Positions 51,670 through 61,136 of a stretch of 64,000 nucleotides of DNA are shown here, one piece after another. Origin of the DNA: an uncultured Pseudomonadota bacterium. GTDB lineage: Bacteria > Myxococcota_A > UBA796 > CAJQPC01. A model generated the notes under the pieces. That model saw nothing but the letters and a program-made list of their open reading frames with translations, was not told the origin of the DNA and searched no databases. Both the position numbers and the translations under genes were made by a program. The stretch is from positions 1 to 64,000 of the forward strand of contig CAJXRZ010000026.1 of assembly GCA_913060515.1 (NCBI GenBank). Reading direction: 5' to 3'. Positions within the stretch are counted from its first letter, which is position 1, and the number at the start of each line of letters is the position of its first letter.

Positions 51670-51726
51670 GCTACTTCTGCTTGTCGCGCTGCGGCCTTCG
51701 GTCCTCGCTTGCCTGCGCAGAAGCAG
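51649..51726 (+). repeat. imperfect direct repeat, copy 1 (~78 nt)
   Basis: Begins in the right half of the terminator hairpin (GCTGCTTTGCAGTCGGCGTTTG) and ends GCCTGCGCAGAAGCAG. Copy 2 at 51845-51921 matches most positions with nearly the same length. Unit boundaries were set by eye. Confidence 0.75.
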
Positions 51727-51747
51727 CCTTACGGGAGTAGCCATTGT

Positions 51748-51768
51748 GTGGGGGGCAGCGCCCCCCAC
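51748..51768 (+). other. perfect 9-bp G/C hairpin
   Basis: GTGGGGGGC and GCCCCCCAC pair perfectly around the loop AGC, between the two direct repeat copies. No T-tract follows. It could be a transcription pause or a repeat-family remnant. Confidence 0.55.
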
Positions 51769-51844
51769 GCCCCCCGGCTCTGAAGGTCGGGCCGCTGGCC
51801 CGATGCAAAGGGGAGGCGAGGAGGGGGTAGATGGAGGTGTTGCG

Positions 51845-51921
51845 GCTGTTTTGCAGTCGGCGTTTGCTGCATTTGCTTGTCTCGCTTCGGACTGCGGCCT
51901 CGCTTGCCTGCGCAGAAGCAG
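51845..51921 (+). repeat. imperfect direct repeat, copy 2 (~77 nt)
   Basis: Second copy of the 51649-51726 unit, 119 nt further on. It lacks the left arm of the hairpin, so only the right half of the terminator was duplicated. The 51637-52070 stretch (434 nt) holds no convincing gene, only these repeats and the two hairpins, then the kinase promoter. Confidence 0.72.
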
Positions 51922-52056
51922 TCCAAGACTGCGGGGACCCCTCCGCCGGGCAGTGCTCTGCGACCTTCTGTCCTTCGAGTCTGCGAAAGCGAGGCTCTGC
52001 CCCTTGTCTTTCGGTCTGTCGGGCCCAGGTAAGTCACGCTGAATCCGCCAACCCGC

Positions 52057-52062
52057 TAAACT
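52057..52062 (+). promoter_or_regulatory. -10 element, short-leader or leaderless (kinase-AAA-TPR)
   Basis: TAAACT ends 8 nt before ATG 52071. No ribosome site lies between. The spacing is slightly longer than in the other leaderless cases. Confidence 0.4.
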
Positions 52063-52070
52063 GCGCACCG

Positions 52071-55000
52071 ATGACGAATCCCCCCCTGGAGCTTGGAGCC
52101 TTTCGCTTGCTCGAGCCGATCGGCCGGGGAGGCATGGGTGAAGTCTGGCGGGCGCAGCAACGCGGTCAGAGCCAGCCGGTGGCGCTCAAGATCGTCGCGC
52201 TCGAAGAAGGAACACAGTCCTCCTTGGAGGGCTTCCGCCAAGAGGTTCGCGCTGTCGCAGCCCTGGACCACCCTGCGATTGTGCAGATCTACGACCATGG
52301 CCTCGTTCCGGCCAAGGTGGCTGCCCTGAGCGCTGGGCGCATTCCAGCTCAGGCTGCGTGGTTCGCGATGGAGCTCGCCGAGAAGGGCTCACTGGCCCAA
52401 CACAAAGGCACGTTGCCTTGGCAAGGCCTGCGGGAAGTCCTGCTGGCACTGCTCGACGCACTGGCCCACGCACACGCCCGTGGCGTGATTCACCGGGACC
52501 TGAAGCCGGCCAATGTGCTCTTCGCTCAAGGCCTCCAAGGCGAGGAGATCAAGCTCTCGGACTTTGGGCTGGCGCACGCGCTGGGACGCACGCGGGGCTC
52601 GACCTCCCTGGCCGGAACACCCACCCACATGGCCCCAGAGCAGTTCTTGGGTCGCTGGCGCGCCTTCGGCCCGTGGACCGACCTCTACGCCCTGGGCTGC
52701 TTGGCCTGGGAGATGAGCTGCGGACGTCCGCTCTTCGATGGCAAGGAAGTGAGCCAGCAGATGCAGGCACACCTGCAGGAAGAACCCAGCTTCTTTCGGC
52801 CCACGGTTGACGTGCCCATCGGCCTGGAGGCTTGGCTGCGCTGCCTGCTCTCCAAACGGCCCGAGGACCGCTTCCAGCGCGCCGCCGATGCCGCCTACGC
52901 CTTGCTGGGACTGCCACAAGACACGGAGATCAAGGGCCACAGCCCTACGCTCGTGGCCGAGTCCCCCCCGACCCAGGCGCTCACCTGGGCATCCCTGGGC
53001 CCCGGCGACACGCTGATCCACCAGCTCAAGGCCCCGGCCTGGGAGCCGCTGCCAACCCAGGGACAGGCCCTCCGCTGCAAACGCGTCTTGGCGCCGCTCC
53101 CCGAACACCCCGGGGTGCCCGCGCTCAGCAAGAGTCGGCCCGGCTTGGGGCTCTTGGGCCTCAAGTCTCCAGCCCTCCTGGACCGGGAGGAGGAGCGCAA
53201 GCTGCTCTGGACTGAGCTGCAAGCCTGCCGCAATGATGGGCAGACGCGCATGGTGATCCTGCAAGGCGCCGCCGGCATCGGAAAGAGCCGCCTCTGCCGT
53301 TGGTTGAGCGAGCGGGCCCACGAGCTGGGCGCAGCCGAGGTCTTCCGTGCCACACACACCGCGACCGGAGGCCCCAGCGAAGGATTGACCGGGCTGCTGG
53401 CGGAGCACCTCCACGCCCTTGGACTGTCCCGACAGGGCCTTCGCAGCATCCTGGAAGAGCGCATGGGCAGGAACGAGGCGCTGCGCATGGAGGCCTTGGC
53501 CCTCACCGAGCTGCTTCGCCCAATGGGGCCAAACGCCGGCCCACGGTCCGCCAAGGAGCGTCACGGGCTGGTGCGCGGTGTGATGGACCGGGCCCGAAAG
53601 TCCGGCCTGGAAGAGGGGGCCCGGGTGGTGATCCTCTGGCTGGACGATGTGCAGTGGGGCCGAGACGCACTCTCTTTCGCCAAGCGACTGCTCACCGACA
53701 CCGCTTTCGCTGCGCTGCCGATGCTGATCCTGGCCACAGCGCGCAAGGAAGGCATCGAGTCGGGCCCCAAGGCCCAGCTCAGGGAACTGTCCATGCTCGG
53801 CCGCTGCACCCGCCGGGTGTTGGGCCCGCTGCCCCCCAAAGAGCAGCGCGCCCTGGTCCGAGAGCAGCTCGGTCTGGTCGGCGAGTTGGCCAAGACCGTC
53901 GAGCGTCATGCGGCCGGGAACCCGCTCTTTGCACAGCAGCTCGTCGGAGAGCTCGTGCAGCGGGGCGCTCTGGTGGACCGGGGCCAAGGCTTCGCTCTAC
54001 GGCCTGGAGCAGAGCTGGTGCTGCCAGAGGACTTGGTGCAGGCCTGGCTGGCCCGTACCCAAGCACTGCTGCAGAACCGTCCCTCCATCGAGGCCACCCT
54101 GCTCGGCTTGGCCGCTGCCTTGGGCACCCGGATTCAGACCCGCGAGTGGCACCTGGCTGCCCGCGCGTGGGGCTTGCCCCAAGAAGACTTGGAGGCTCAC
54201 TGTGGGGCCCTCGTGGAGCGCTTGGCGCGTCGGAACCTGGCCCGCCGGGAGCCCCAGGGCTGGCGCTTTGAGCACGGCATGCTGCGGGAAGCGATCCTCC
54301 GCCGAGAGCAATCCCTGGGCCACCTGCCCGCATTGCACCGCGCGTGCGCCTTGGGCTTGGAGCGCCGCTACGGCGACGCCCCCGACCTGCAGGAACGTCT
54401 GGGCCTGCACTTCATCGGAGCGGGAGAGCCTGAGCAGGCCATCGCGCCCCTTGAGCGCGCCTATCTCTACGCCCGGAGCAACCAGGATCTGGAGAGCGTG
54501 CGGGCACTGGTGAAGGCGCGCATGGGAGCCATGTCCTCGGCTGGGGTCTCCTACGAAGATCCCCGCTGGATCCGAGGCTGGATGGCGGCCAGCTTCGTCG
54601 CGCGCTCCTCCGGTCACTTCCACCAACACCGACGGGTGCTTCGAAAGGCCCTGAAGCTCGCCGAGCGCGGGGGCCATGAGCGCCTCTGTGTGCGCATCCT
54701 GCGGCACTTGGCAGAGGGCGAGCGCCAACAAGGCCATGCGGCCATCGCCCGGGAACACTTCGATGAGGTCCTGCCGCGCGTTCAGGCCCTCGGCGACCCC
54801 CTGCTCGAAGCCAAGATCGTCGAAGGCCAGGCCAACTGCGCCCGCCAACTTCACCAGTCGGAGGAGGCCGAGGCGCTCATCTTGCGGGCCCAGCGGCTCT
54901 TCATCGAAGTGGGGGATCTGGCCGGTCAAGCCACCTGTCACCGTGGCCTGGGCAACCTGGCGCGCAACCGGGGTGAGCTGGAGACCGCCGCCCTCGAGGT

Positions 55001-55601
55001 CAACCGGGCCCTGAAGATCTACGAGCGCATCGGCCAACGCCTGGGCATGGCCAACTGCCTCAACGATCTTGGAGACTTCCACCGCTTCCAAGGCCACAAG
55101 GATGCCGCCCGCAACGCCTACAAGCGCTCCCGTGCGCTCTATGACAGCGTCGGGTCTTATGCGGCGCTCTACGCCCGCTTCAACCTGGCGCTCTTGCGCC
55201 TGATGGACCAGGCCTACATCTCCTGTTCCCGGGAACTGGAGCGCCTGCTGCGTGCCTCTGGTCAGGCTGGACTGGTGGTCCTGCGGGCCGGAATTCAGCT
55301 CGCCCTGGCTGCGTGCATGGCCGCTGAATCAGACTGGCCACGCTTCCATGCCCTCGTTCTGCAAGCCAAAGCGGACCTCCAAGCCAGCGGCGATCTCGAT
55401 CACGACAACGCCTGGCCCGCTCGGGTCGCTGGCGAGTTGGCACAAGCTGCGGGCAAGCCGGAGCTGGCTCTCTTGGCCTACCAGGTCGCCTTGCATCAGT
55501 TTGTGGGCATCGGCGCACAGCGCTTGAGCGGCGAAGTCCAGGCGTTGATCCAAGGACTTGAAGAGCCGGAGCCTGAGCCGCTCAGCCCAGGAAACGGCTG
55601 A
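52071..55601 (+). CDS. Ser/Thr kinase-AAA ATPase-TPR signalling protein
   Basis: 1176 residues. Kinase domain ~10-290: IGRGGMGEVW, VALKIVAL (Lys), HRDLKPANVLF, LSDFGLAHAL, GTPTHMAPEQF, all intact. A linker leads to an STAND/AAA-type module at ~360-700 with Walker A QGAAGIGKSRL and Walker B VILWLDDVQWG. The last ~450 residues are TPR-like helical repeats (for example IGAGEPEQAIAPLERAYLYARSN, GNLARNRGELETAALEVNRALKIYE). This architecture is common among myxobacterial-type kinases, where TPRs recognise partners and the ATPase gates activity. ATG 52071 directly precedes the kinase fold. It ends ~100 nt before purC and is not obviously tied to it. Confidence 0.93.
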   Translation: MTNPPLELGAFRLLEPIGRGGMGEVWRAQQRGQSQPVALKIVALEEGTQSSLEGFRQEVRAVAALDHPAIVQIYDHGLVPAKVAALSAGRIPAQAAWFAMELAEKGSLAQHKGTLPWQGLREVLLALLDALAHAHARGVIHRDLKPANVLFAQGLQGEEIKLSDFGLAHALGRTRGSTSLAGTPTHMAPEQFLGRWRAFGPWTDLYALGCLAWEMSCGRPLFDGKEVSQQMQAHLQEEPSFFRPTVDVPIGLEAWLRCLLSKRPEDRFQRAADAAYALLGLPQDTEIKGHSPTLVAESPPTQALTWASLGPGDTLIHQLKAPAWEPLPTQGQALRCKRVLAPLPEHPGVPALSKSRPGLGLLGLKSPALLDREEERKLLWTELQACRNDGQTRMVILQGAAGIGKSRLCRWLSERAHELGAAEVFRATHTATGGPSEGLTGLLAEHLHALGLSRQGLRSILEERMGRNEALRMEALALTELLRPMGPNAGPRSAKERHGLVRGVMDRARKSGLEEGARVVILWLDDVQWGRDALSFAKRLLTDTAFAALPMLILATARKEGIESGPKAQLRELSMLGRCTRRVLGPLPPKEQRALVREQLGLVGELAKTVERHAAGNPLFAQQLVGELVQRGALVDRGQGFALRPGAELVLPEDLVQAWLARTQALLQNRPSIEATLLGLAAALGTRIQTREWHLAARAWGLPQEDLEAHCGALVERLARRNLARREPQGWRFEHGMLREAILRREQSLGHLPALHRACALGLERRYGDAPDLQERLGLHFIGAGEPEQAIAPLERAYLYARSNQDLESVRALVKARMGAMSSAGVSYEDPRWIRGWMAASFVARSSGHFHQHRRVLRKALKLAERGGHERLCVRILRHLAEGERQQGHAAIAREHFDEVLPRVQALGDPLLEAKIVEGQANCARQLHQSEEAEALILRAQRLFIEVGDLAGQATCHRGLGNLARNRGELETAALEVNRALKIYERIGQRLGMANCLNDLGDFHRFQGHKDAARNAYKRSRALYDSVGSYAALYARFNLALLRLMDQAYISCSRELERLLRASGQAGLVVLRAGIQLALAACMAAESDWPRFHALVLQAKADLQASGDLDHDNAWPARVAGELAQAAGKPELALLAYQVALHQFVGIGAQRLSGEVQALIQGLEEPEPEPLSPGNG

Positions 55602-55638
55602 GCGTCGCAGGGAAGGGGAGTGTCGCCAGACCGTCACG

Positions 55639-55658
55639 GCCCCCTGTGCGTTGGGGGC
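55639..55658 (+). other. stem-loop before purC
   Basis: GCCCCC and GGGGGC pair across an 8-nt loop (TGTGCGTT), 38 nt after the kinase stop and 40 nt before purC. It may end the kinase mRNA or lie in the pur leader. No purine riboswitch core was recognised. Confidence 0.35.
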
Positions 55659-55698
55659 GGTATCGAAGATGCCCACCTTTTCTTCCGGGAGGCCCCCT

Positions 55699-56442
55699 AT
55701 GTCTGTCAAGGGCGCACAGCTGCACGAAGGCAAGAGCAAGCAGATCTTCGCAGTAGAGGGTGACGATAGCCACGTCATCATGCACTACAAGGACGATGCC
55801 ACGGCATTCAACGGGGTCAAGAAGGACACCGTCGTCGACAAGGGCGAGATCAACGCCGCCATCAACTGGCACCTGATGAACCACGTCTCCGACGTGACGG
55901 GCATTCCAAACCACCTGGTCAAGGCCTTGGACTCCCGCAACCACCTCTGTCACAAGCTGGAAATCGTGCCGGTTGAGGTCGTGGTTCGAAACATCGCCGC
56001 TGGCTCCTGCTGCCGCCGCTTTGGCCGCGAGGAGGGCGAGGTCTTGCCCTTCCCGATGATCGAGTTTTTCTACAAGTCCGACCCCCTGGACGACCCACCC
56101 ATCTCCGCTGTGCATGCCCGCGCCTTTGGCTGGGCCCACGACTGGGAGATGGCCTACTTCGAGTTCGCCGCCGCCAAGGTCAACGCGGCCATGGTGGACT
56201 TCTGGAGCACCCTGGGCGTCGACCTGGTGGACTTCAAGATCGAGTTCGGCCGCACCCCTGAGGGACACCTGCTTCTGGCAGACGAGATCAGCCCCGATGG
56301 CTGCCGTCTCTGGGAGAAGGGCACCAAGCGCAAGCTGGACAAGGATGTCTTCCGTCGTGATCTCGGCGACTTGAGCGACACCTACCGCGAACTCTACCAA
56401 CGCATCTTTGGCCACACTCTGGCCGAAGGGAGTCAAGCATGA
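55699..56442 (+). CDS. purC: phosphoribosylaminoimidazole-succinocarboxamide synthase
   Basis: 247 residues, typical. It joins aspartate to CAIR in purine synthesis. Motifs: LHEGKSKQIF, DDATAFNGVK-KDTV, VVVRNIAAGSC, FYKSDPLDDPPIS, VDFKIEFGR and LADEISPDGCRLW. ATG 55699 has GGGAGG 6 nt upstream. First gene of the purC-S-Q-L-F operon; its TGA overlaps the purS ATG (ATGA). Confidence 0.96.
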   Translation: MSVKGAQLHEGKSKQIFAVEGDDSHVIMHYKDDATAFNGVKKDTVVDKGEINAAINWHLMNHVSDVTGIPNHLVKALDSRNHLCHKLEIVPVEVVVRNIAAGSCCRRFGREEGEVLPFPMIEFFYKSDPLDDPPISAVHARAFGWAHDWEMAYFEFAAAKVNAAMVDFWSTLGVDLVDFKIEFGRTPEGHLLLADEISPDGCRLWEKGTKRKLDKDVFRRDLGDLSDTYRELYQRIFGHTLAEGSQA

Positions 56443-56675
56443 ACGCCCGCGTCTTTGTGAACCTCAAGCCCGGTGTCCTGGACCCTGCGGCCAAGGCCGT
56501 CCAAGGTGGCCTGCACAGCATGGGCTTCGACGAGGTCCAGAGCTTGCGCCTGGGCAAGGTCATCGACCTGAAACTCGAAGATAGACCCGACGCTGAAGAG
56601 CGCCTCAAGGCCATGTGCGAGAAGCTTCTCGCCAACACGGTCATCGAGTCCTACCGCATTGAGATCGGGGATTAG
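56439..56675 (+). CDS. purS: FGAM synthase subunit PurS
   Basis: 78 residues, the normal PurS size. NARVFVNLKPGVLDPAAKAV, the GLHSMGFDEVQSLRLGKVIDL region and ANTVIESYRIEI match the family. PurS bridges PurL and PurQ in the Gram-positive/deltaproteobacterial type of FGAM synthase, where ammonia made by PurQ is channelled to PurL. Overlaps purC by 4 nt; purQ starts 3 nt after the stop. Confidence 0.95.
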   Translation: MNARVFVNLKPGVLDPAAKAVQGGLHSMGFDEVQSLRLGKVIDLKLEDRPDAEERLKAMCEKLLANTVIESYRIEIGD

Positions 56676-56678
56676 TCC

Positions 56679-57374
56679 ATGGCCTTTGACGTAGCGGTGC
56701 TGACCTTTCCAGGGTCCAACTGTGATGCTGATCTTCGCTGGGCGGTGGACAACACCCCTGAGCTGTCCGCCCGCGCCGTCTGGCACAAGGAGACCGAGCT
56801 CGGTTCCCCCGACGCCGTGCTGCTCCCAGGTGGTTTCTCTTACGGGGACTACCTGCGCTGCGGTGCCATCGCGCGTTTCTCGCCGATCATGAACGCCGTG
56901 ATGGCCTTCGCCAAGGCAGGGGGCCCAGTCTTGGGCATCTGCAACGGCTTTCAGGTCCTCACCGAGGCCGGGCTTCTGCCGGGCGCTCTGCTCTCCAACG
57001 CTGGGCAGAAGTTCATCTGTGAGACCGTGGTCTTGGGGAAGGAAGGACGGGAGACCGCCTTCACCAAGGGTCTCCCGGAGACCCTGCGCATTCCCATCGC
57101 CCACCACGATGGCAACTTTTTCGCAGACGAGGCCACCTTGGCTCGCCTGGAAGGGGAGGGCCAAGTGCTCTTCCGCTACCTGAACGCTCAGGGTGAGCGC
57201 CAAGCTGGCGCCGCGCCCAATGGCTCGATGAATGACATCGCAGGGATCTGCAACGCCGCCGGAAACGTGGTCGGCATGATGCCGCACCCCGAGCGCGCCT
57301 CTGATCCCGCCCTGGGCAGCGCCGATGGCAGCGCCCTGTTCTCCGCCCTGCAAGGCTTCCTGGAGTCCAAGTGA
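56679..57374 (+). CDS. purQ: FGAM synthase glutaminase subunit PurQ
   Basis: 231 residues, class-I glutamine amidotransferase. [12 protein letters not shown] at the N-terminus, [18 protein letters not shown], the nucleophile elbow GICNGFQVL, and MMPHPERAS with the His-x-Glu pair. It releases ammonia for PurL. Its final bases overlap the GTG of purL (GTGA). Confidence 0.96.
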   Translation: MAFDVAVLTFPGSNCDADLRWAVDNTPELSARAVWHKETELGSPDAVLLPGGFSYGDYLRCGAIARFSPIMNAVMAFAKAGGPVLGICNGFQVLTEAGLLPGALLSNAGQKFICETVVLGKEGRETAFTKGLPETLRIPIAHHDGNFFADEATLARLEGEGQVLFRYLNAQGERQAGAAPNGSMNDIAGICNAAGNVVGMMPHPERASDPALGSADGSALFSALQGFLESK

Positions 57375-59614
57375 ACCGAGCTCTGCCCACCGACCTGCCC
57401 ATCGACGACGCTCTGGTCAAAGAGCACGGCATCCGCGAGACGGAGTACGCCCACGCCCTCGAGGTGCTCGGCCGCGTGCCCAGCTACACCGAGCTGGGTG
57501 TGATCTCGGTGATGTGGAGTGAGCACTGCTCCTACAAAAGCAGCCGCATCCACCTCAAGACCTTGCCTACCGAAGGGCCTACGGTGCTCATCGGCCCCGG
57601 CGAGAACGCTGGCGCGGTCGATCTCGGGGATGGCTTGGCGGCCGTCTTTAAGATGGAGAGCCACAACCACCCCAGCTTCATCGAGCCCTACCAAGGCGCC
57701 GCGACCGGCGTGGGCGGCATCCTGCGCGATGTCTTCACCATGGGCGCCCGTCCCGTGGCGAACCTGAACTCCCTGCGCTTTGGCTCCCTGGATCTGCCCA
57801 AGACCAAGCAGCTCATCCCCGGCGTGGTTGCCGGCATCGGCGGCTACGGCAACTGCATGGGCATCCCCACCGTGGGCGGTGAGACCCGCTTCCATGAGAG
57901 CTACAACGGCAACTGCCTGGTCAACGCCTTCACGGTGGGCGTGGTCGAGAAAGACAAGATCTTCCTTGGAACTGCGGCAGGCGTCGGCAACCCGATTCTC
58001 TACGTCGGAGCGGCCACAGGCCGGGACGGAATCCACGGGGCCACCATGGCCAGCGCGGAGTTCGGCGAGGACAGTGAAGAGAAGCGCCCCACGGTTCAAG
58101 TGGGAGACCCCTTCATGGAGAAGCTGCTCCTCGAGGCCTGCCTGGAGCTGATGCAGGAGGACTGCATTGTTGGCATCCAGGACATGGGCGCGGCCGGTCT
58201 GACCTCGTCGTCGGTCGAGATGGCAGGGCGTGGCGGCTCCGGCATCGTCATGGACCTGGACCAAGTCCCCATGCGGGAAGAGGGCATGACCCCCTACGAG
58301 ATCCTGCTCTCCGAGAGCCAGGAGCGCATGCTCCTGGTGGTTCGCGAAGGTACCCAGGAGCAGGTCAAGGCCATCTTTGAGAAGTGGGACCTGCACGCTG
58401 CTGTGGTCGGCCGCGTGACCGACGACGGCATGTGGCGCTGTCGCTGGCATGGTCAGGAGGTGGCCGCAATGCCAGTGCCTCTGCTCACGGACGAGGCCCC
58501 GGCCTACGACCGCCCCCAGTCTCGCCCCACCTGGCTGGACGAGGCCCAAACCCTGCCTGAGATCGCAGAGCCTGCGGACTTGGGCGAGGTACTGCTCAGC
58601 CTGATGGCCCACCCCGATGTGGCCGACAAGAGCTGGATCTTCCGCCAGTACGACCACGAGGTCGGCACCGACACCGTGATCAAGCCTGGCGCGGATGCCG
58701 CCCTGGTTCGCATCAAGCCCGGCGCCTACGGACAGAAGGACAGCAAGGGAACCAAGTACTTGGGCCTGGTCGCGGACTGCAACGGCCGACACGTCTACTT
58801 GGATCCGGAGACGGGAACGGCCGGACAGGTGGCCGAGGCCGCTCGCAACTTGGCCTGTGTTGGCGCAGTGCCCCTGGGGCTGACCGACTGCTTGAACTTC
58901 GGCAACCCCGAGAAGCCCGAGATCATGTGGCAGTTCGCGCAGTCCATCGTGGGAATGGGCCAGGCCTGCCGCGCCATGGAGGTCCCTGTGGTCTCCGGCA
59001 ACGTGAGCTTGTACAACGAGACCACGGTGGGGGACACGGCCACGGCCATCCACCCCACGCCCGGCTTGGCGATGGTCGGGCTCTACGAGGGAGAGATCCC
59101 CAAGCTGAACCCGACGCTGCCCGAAGCTGGCCTTCAGATCGCGCTGCTCGGCGACCTGGGCGCACACCTCGGAGCCAGCCTCTACCTCTACAACTGGCAC
59201 GGTCTGGAGCGCGGCATGCCGCCCGCTGTGGACTACCCCAGTGAGTTGGCCCTGCATGCCGCCCTTCGCGCCCTGGTGAACTGTCGCGAGGTGCCCTACC
59301 TGCACGACCTGAGCGACGGCGGCCTGGGTGTTGCTTTGGCAGAGGCTTGTCTGGGTGGTGTGGGTGCAACGGTGTCCCTGCCCGGAAGCGCAGAGCGCAA
59401 GGACGCACTGCTCTTTGGCGAGAGCCATGGACGCGCCATCATCGCCTTTGAGCCAGCCAAGCTGGACCAGGTCAAGGCGCTCATCGGTCAGGTCCCCATG
59501 ACCTTGCTCGGTGTCTCAGGAGGAGAGCGGCTGAGCGTCCAGGGCATCTTGGATCTGCCGATCTCCGAGCTGGAGCAGGCTTGGAGCAGCACCTTGCCGG
59601 AGACCTTGTCGTGA
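57371..59614 (+). CDS. purL: FGAM synthase large subunit PurL (short type)
   Basis: 747 residues, the short form that needs separate PurS and PurQ. Signatures: [27 protein letters not shown] (metal/ATP), [54 protein letters not shown] and [13 protein letters not shown]. It converts FGAR to FGAM with ATP. GTG start overlaps purQ; stop overlaps GTG of purF. Confidence 0.97.
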   Translation: MNRALPTDLPIDDALVKEHGIRETEYAHALEVLGRVPSYTELGVISVMWSEHCSYKSSRIHLKTLPTEGPTVLIGPGENAGAVDLGDGLAAVFKMESHNHPSFIEPYQGAATGVGGILRDVFTMGARPVANLNSLRFGSLDLPKTKQLIPGVVAGIGGYGNCMGIPTVGGETRFHESYNGNCLVNAFTVGVVEKDKIFLGTAAGVGNPILYVGAATGRDGIHGATMASAEFGEDSEEKRPTVQVGDPFMEKLLLEACLELMQEDCIVGIQDMGAAGLTSSSVEMAGRGGSGIVMDLDQVPMREEGMTPYEILLSESQERMLLVVREGTQEQVKAIFEKWDLHAAVVGRVTDDGMWRCRWHGQEVAAMPVPLLTDEAPAYDRPQSRPTWLDEAQTLPEIAEPADLGEVLLSLMAHPDVADKSWIFRQYDHEVGTDTVIKPGADAALVRIKPGAYGQKDSKGTKYLGLVADCNGRHVYLDPETGTAGQVAEAARNLACVGAVPLGLTDCLNFGNPEKPEIMWQFAQSIVGMGQACRAMEVPVVSGNVSLYNETTVGDTATAIHPTPGLAMVGLYEGEIPKLNPTLPEAGLQIALLGDLGAHLGASLYLYNWHGLERGMPPAVDYPSELALHAALRALVNCREVPYLHDLSDGGLGVALAEACLGGVGATVSLPGSAERKDALLFGESHGRAIIAFEPAKLDQVKALIGQVPMTLLGVSGGERLSVQGILDLPISELEQAWSSTLPETLS

Positions 59615-61065
59615 GCCGCCTGCACCCTGGTGGATTGGTCGTGGAACCCAAGCTCCGCGAGGAGTGTGGGGTGATGGGTGTGAAGGGGCACTTCGAGGCG
59701 TCCAACCTGGTCTATCTCGGCCTGCACGCGCTGCAGCATCGCGGGCAGGAGGGGGCGGGCATCGTCTCCACAGACGGCGAACAGATGCGCTCTCACCGCG
59801 GACTGGGGCTCGTTGGCGACATCTTCGGGCCTACGCAGCTCACCCCCCTCACCGGGGACTCGGCCATCGGCCACGTGCGCTACTCGACCTCTGGAGAGCG
59901 CAGCGCTCTGCGGAATGTGCAGCCCTTTGTGGTGCGCTACGGCGGCGGTCAGGTCTCGATCGCCCACAACGGAAACCTGGTCAACGCGGCCCGCCTTCGG
60001 CGTGAGCTGGAGCAGCGGGGGAGCATCTTCGGGACTTCCTCCGACACCGAGGTCATCCTGCACCTCTTGGCCACCTCTCAACAGGGCACCTTCATCAACC
60101 GCTTGGTGGACGCCCTGCTTCAGGTCGAGGGTGCCTACTCCCTGATCCTGCAGACCGAGACGGTCATGGTGGCCGTGCGCGACCCCCATGGCTTCCGACC
60201 CCTGGTGATGGGCCGGGTAGGGGACGCCGTGGTCTTTGCATCGGAGACCACGGCCCTGGATCTCATCGGAGGCACCTACGAGCGCGAGGTCCAGCCTGGC
60301 GAGATGATCATCGTGGAGAACGGGACGCAGGTCCTCTCCTTGAGTCCCTTCCCAAGGCGCGAGCGCAAGGCCTGCGTCTTTGAGCACATCTACTTCGCGC
60401 GCCCGAACTCGGTGGTCTTTGGCAGCCCTGTCTATGACTCCCGCTTCAACTTCGGGCAGGCCTTGCACCGCACCGCACCGGCAGACGTGGACTTGGTCAT
60501 TCCGGTTCCCGACTCCGGCACACCGGCTGCATTGGGCTTTGCATTCGCCTCTGGCTTGCCCTTCAAGCAAGGCCTGATTCGCTCGCACTACGTGGGCCGA
60601 ACCTTCATCGAGCCCAGTCAGCAGATCCGAGACTTTGGGGTCAAGCTCAAGCTCTCCCCAGTTCGTTCTGCGATCGAAGGTAAGCGTCTTGTCGTTGTGG
60701 ATGACAGCATTGTGAGAGGAACAACCTCTCGCAAGATTGTTCGTCTTCTGCGCGAGGCTGGCGCCAAGGAAGTTCACCTTCGGATCAGCTCGCCCCCCAT
60801 TCGGGCGAGTTGTTTCTATGGGGTGGACACACCCACCCGAGAGGAACTCATCGCGCACCGCCTCACGCCCGAGGAGACCTGTGCTTTCGTCGGCGCGGAC
60901 AGCCTTGGCTACCTGAGCCTTGAGGCCATGCACAACGAGCTCAAGGGCAAGGCCAGCACTTGGTGTGATGCCTGCTTCTCTGGCGAGTACGCCGTGCCAC
61001 CAGAGAACGACGCAGAGCGACCACAGCTGGACCTGTTTGGAGGCGCCAGCCCAGATGAGGACTAG
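59611..61065 (+). CDS. purF: amidophosphoribosyltransferase PurF (iron-sulfur type)
   Basis: 484 residues. It makes phosphoribosylamine from PRPP and glutamine, the committed purine step. A propeptide of ~18 residues ends before the nucleophile Cys in EECGVMGV; B. subtilis-type PurF also removes a propeptide. The PRPP loop [16 protein letters not shown] is intact. Cysteines in RKACVF, RASCFYG and WCDACFS match the four ligands of the 4Fe-4S cluster, which makes oxygen-sensitive control possible. GTG 59611 overlaps the purL stop; GTG 59641 is an alternative start with a shorter propeptide. Confidence 0.96.
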   Translation: MSRLHPGGLVVEPKLREECGVMGVKGHFEASNLVYLGLHALQHRGQEGAGIVSTDGEQMRSHRGLGLVGDIFGPTQLTPLTGDSAIGHVRYSTSGERSALRNVQPFVVRYGGGQVSIAHNGNLVNAARLRRELEQRGSIFGTSSDTEVILHLLATSQQGTFINRLVDALLQVEGAYSLILQTETVMVAVRDPHGFRPLVMGRVGDAVVFASETTALDLIGGTYEREVQPGEMIIVENGTQVLSLSPFPRRERKACVFEHIYFARPNSVVFGSPVYDSRFNFGQALHRTAPADVDLVIPVPDSGTPAALGFAFASGLPFKQGLIRSHYVGRTFIEPSQQIRDFGVKLKLSPVRSAIEGKRLVVVDDSIVRGTTSRKIVRLLREAGAKEVHLRISSPPIRASCFYGVDTPTREELIAHRLTPEETCAFVGADSLGYLSLEAMHNELKGKASTWCDACFSGEYAVPPENDAERPQLDLFGGASPDED

Positions 61066-61083
61066 CTGGAATCCGCGTGGTGG

Positions 61084-61113
61084 TACACTCTTAGCGAGTA
61101 ACGATACGTACTC
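61084..61113 (+). promoter_or_regulatory. candidate promoter and inverted repeat before the Hsp70-PilZ gene
   Basis: TACACT (61084-61089, preceded by TG as in an extended -10) would start an mRNA near 61096 with a ~40-nt leader. The first bases hold GAGTA (61096-61100) and TACTC (61109-61113) in inverted order, a possible small hairpin or operator. The leader is richer in A/T than its surroundings. Confidence 0.35.
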
Positions 61114-61136
61114 CTATTGCTATTGACGGATTTTGG

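Noticed and set aside
51554-51921. Integration site (att) at the tRNA-Leu 3' end
   Set aside because: The direct repeat does not contain the tRNA 3' end, and there is no integrase or mobile-element gene nearby.
55602-55698. Purine riboswitch in the purC leader
   Set aside because: Only a simple G/C stem-loop is present; the three-way junction and conserved loops of purine riboswitches are not recognisable in 97 nt.
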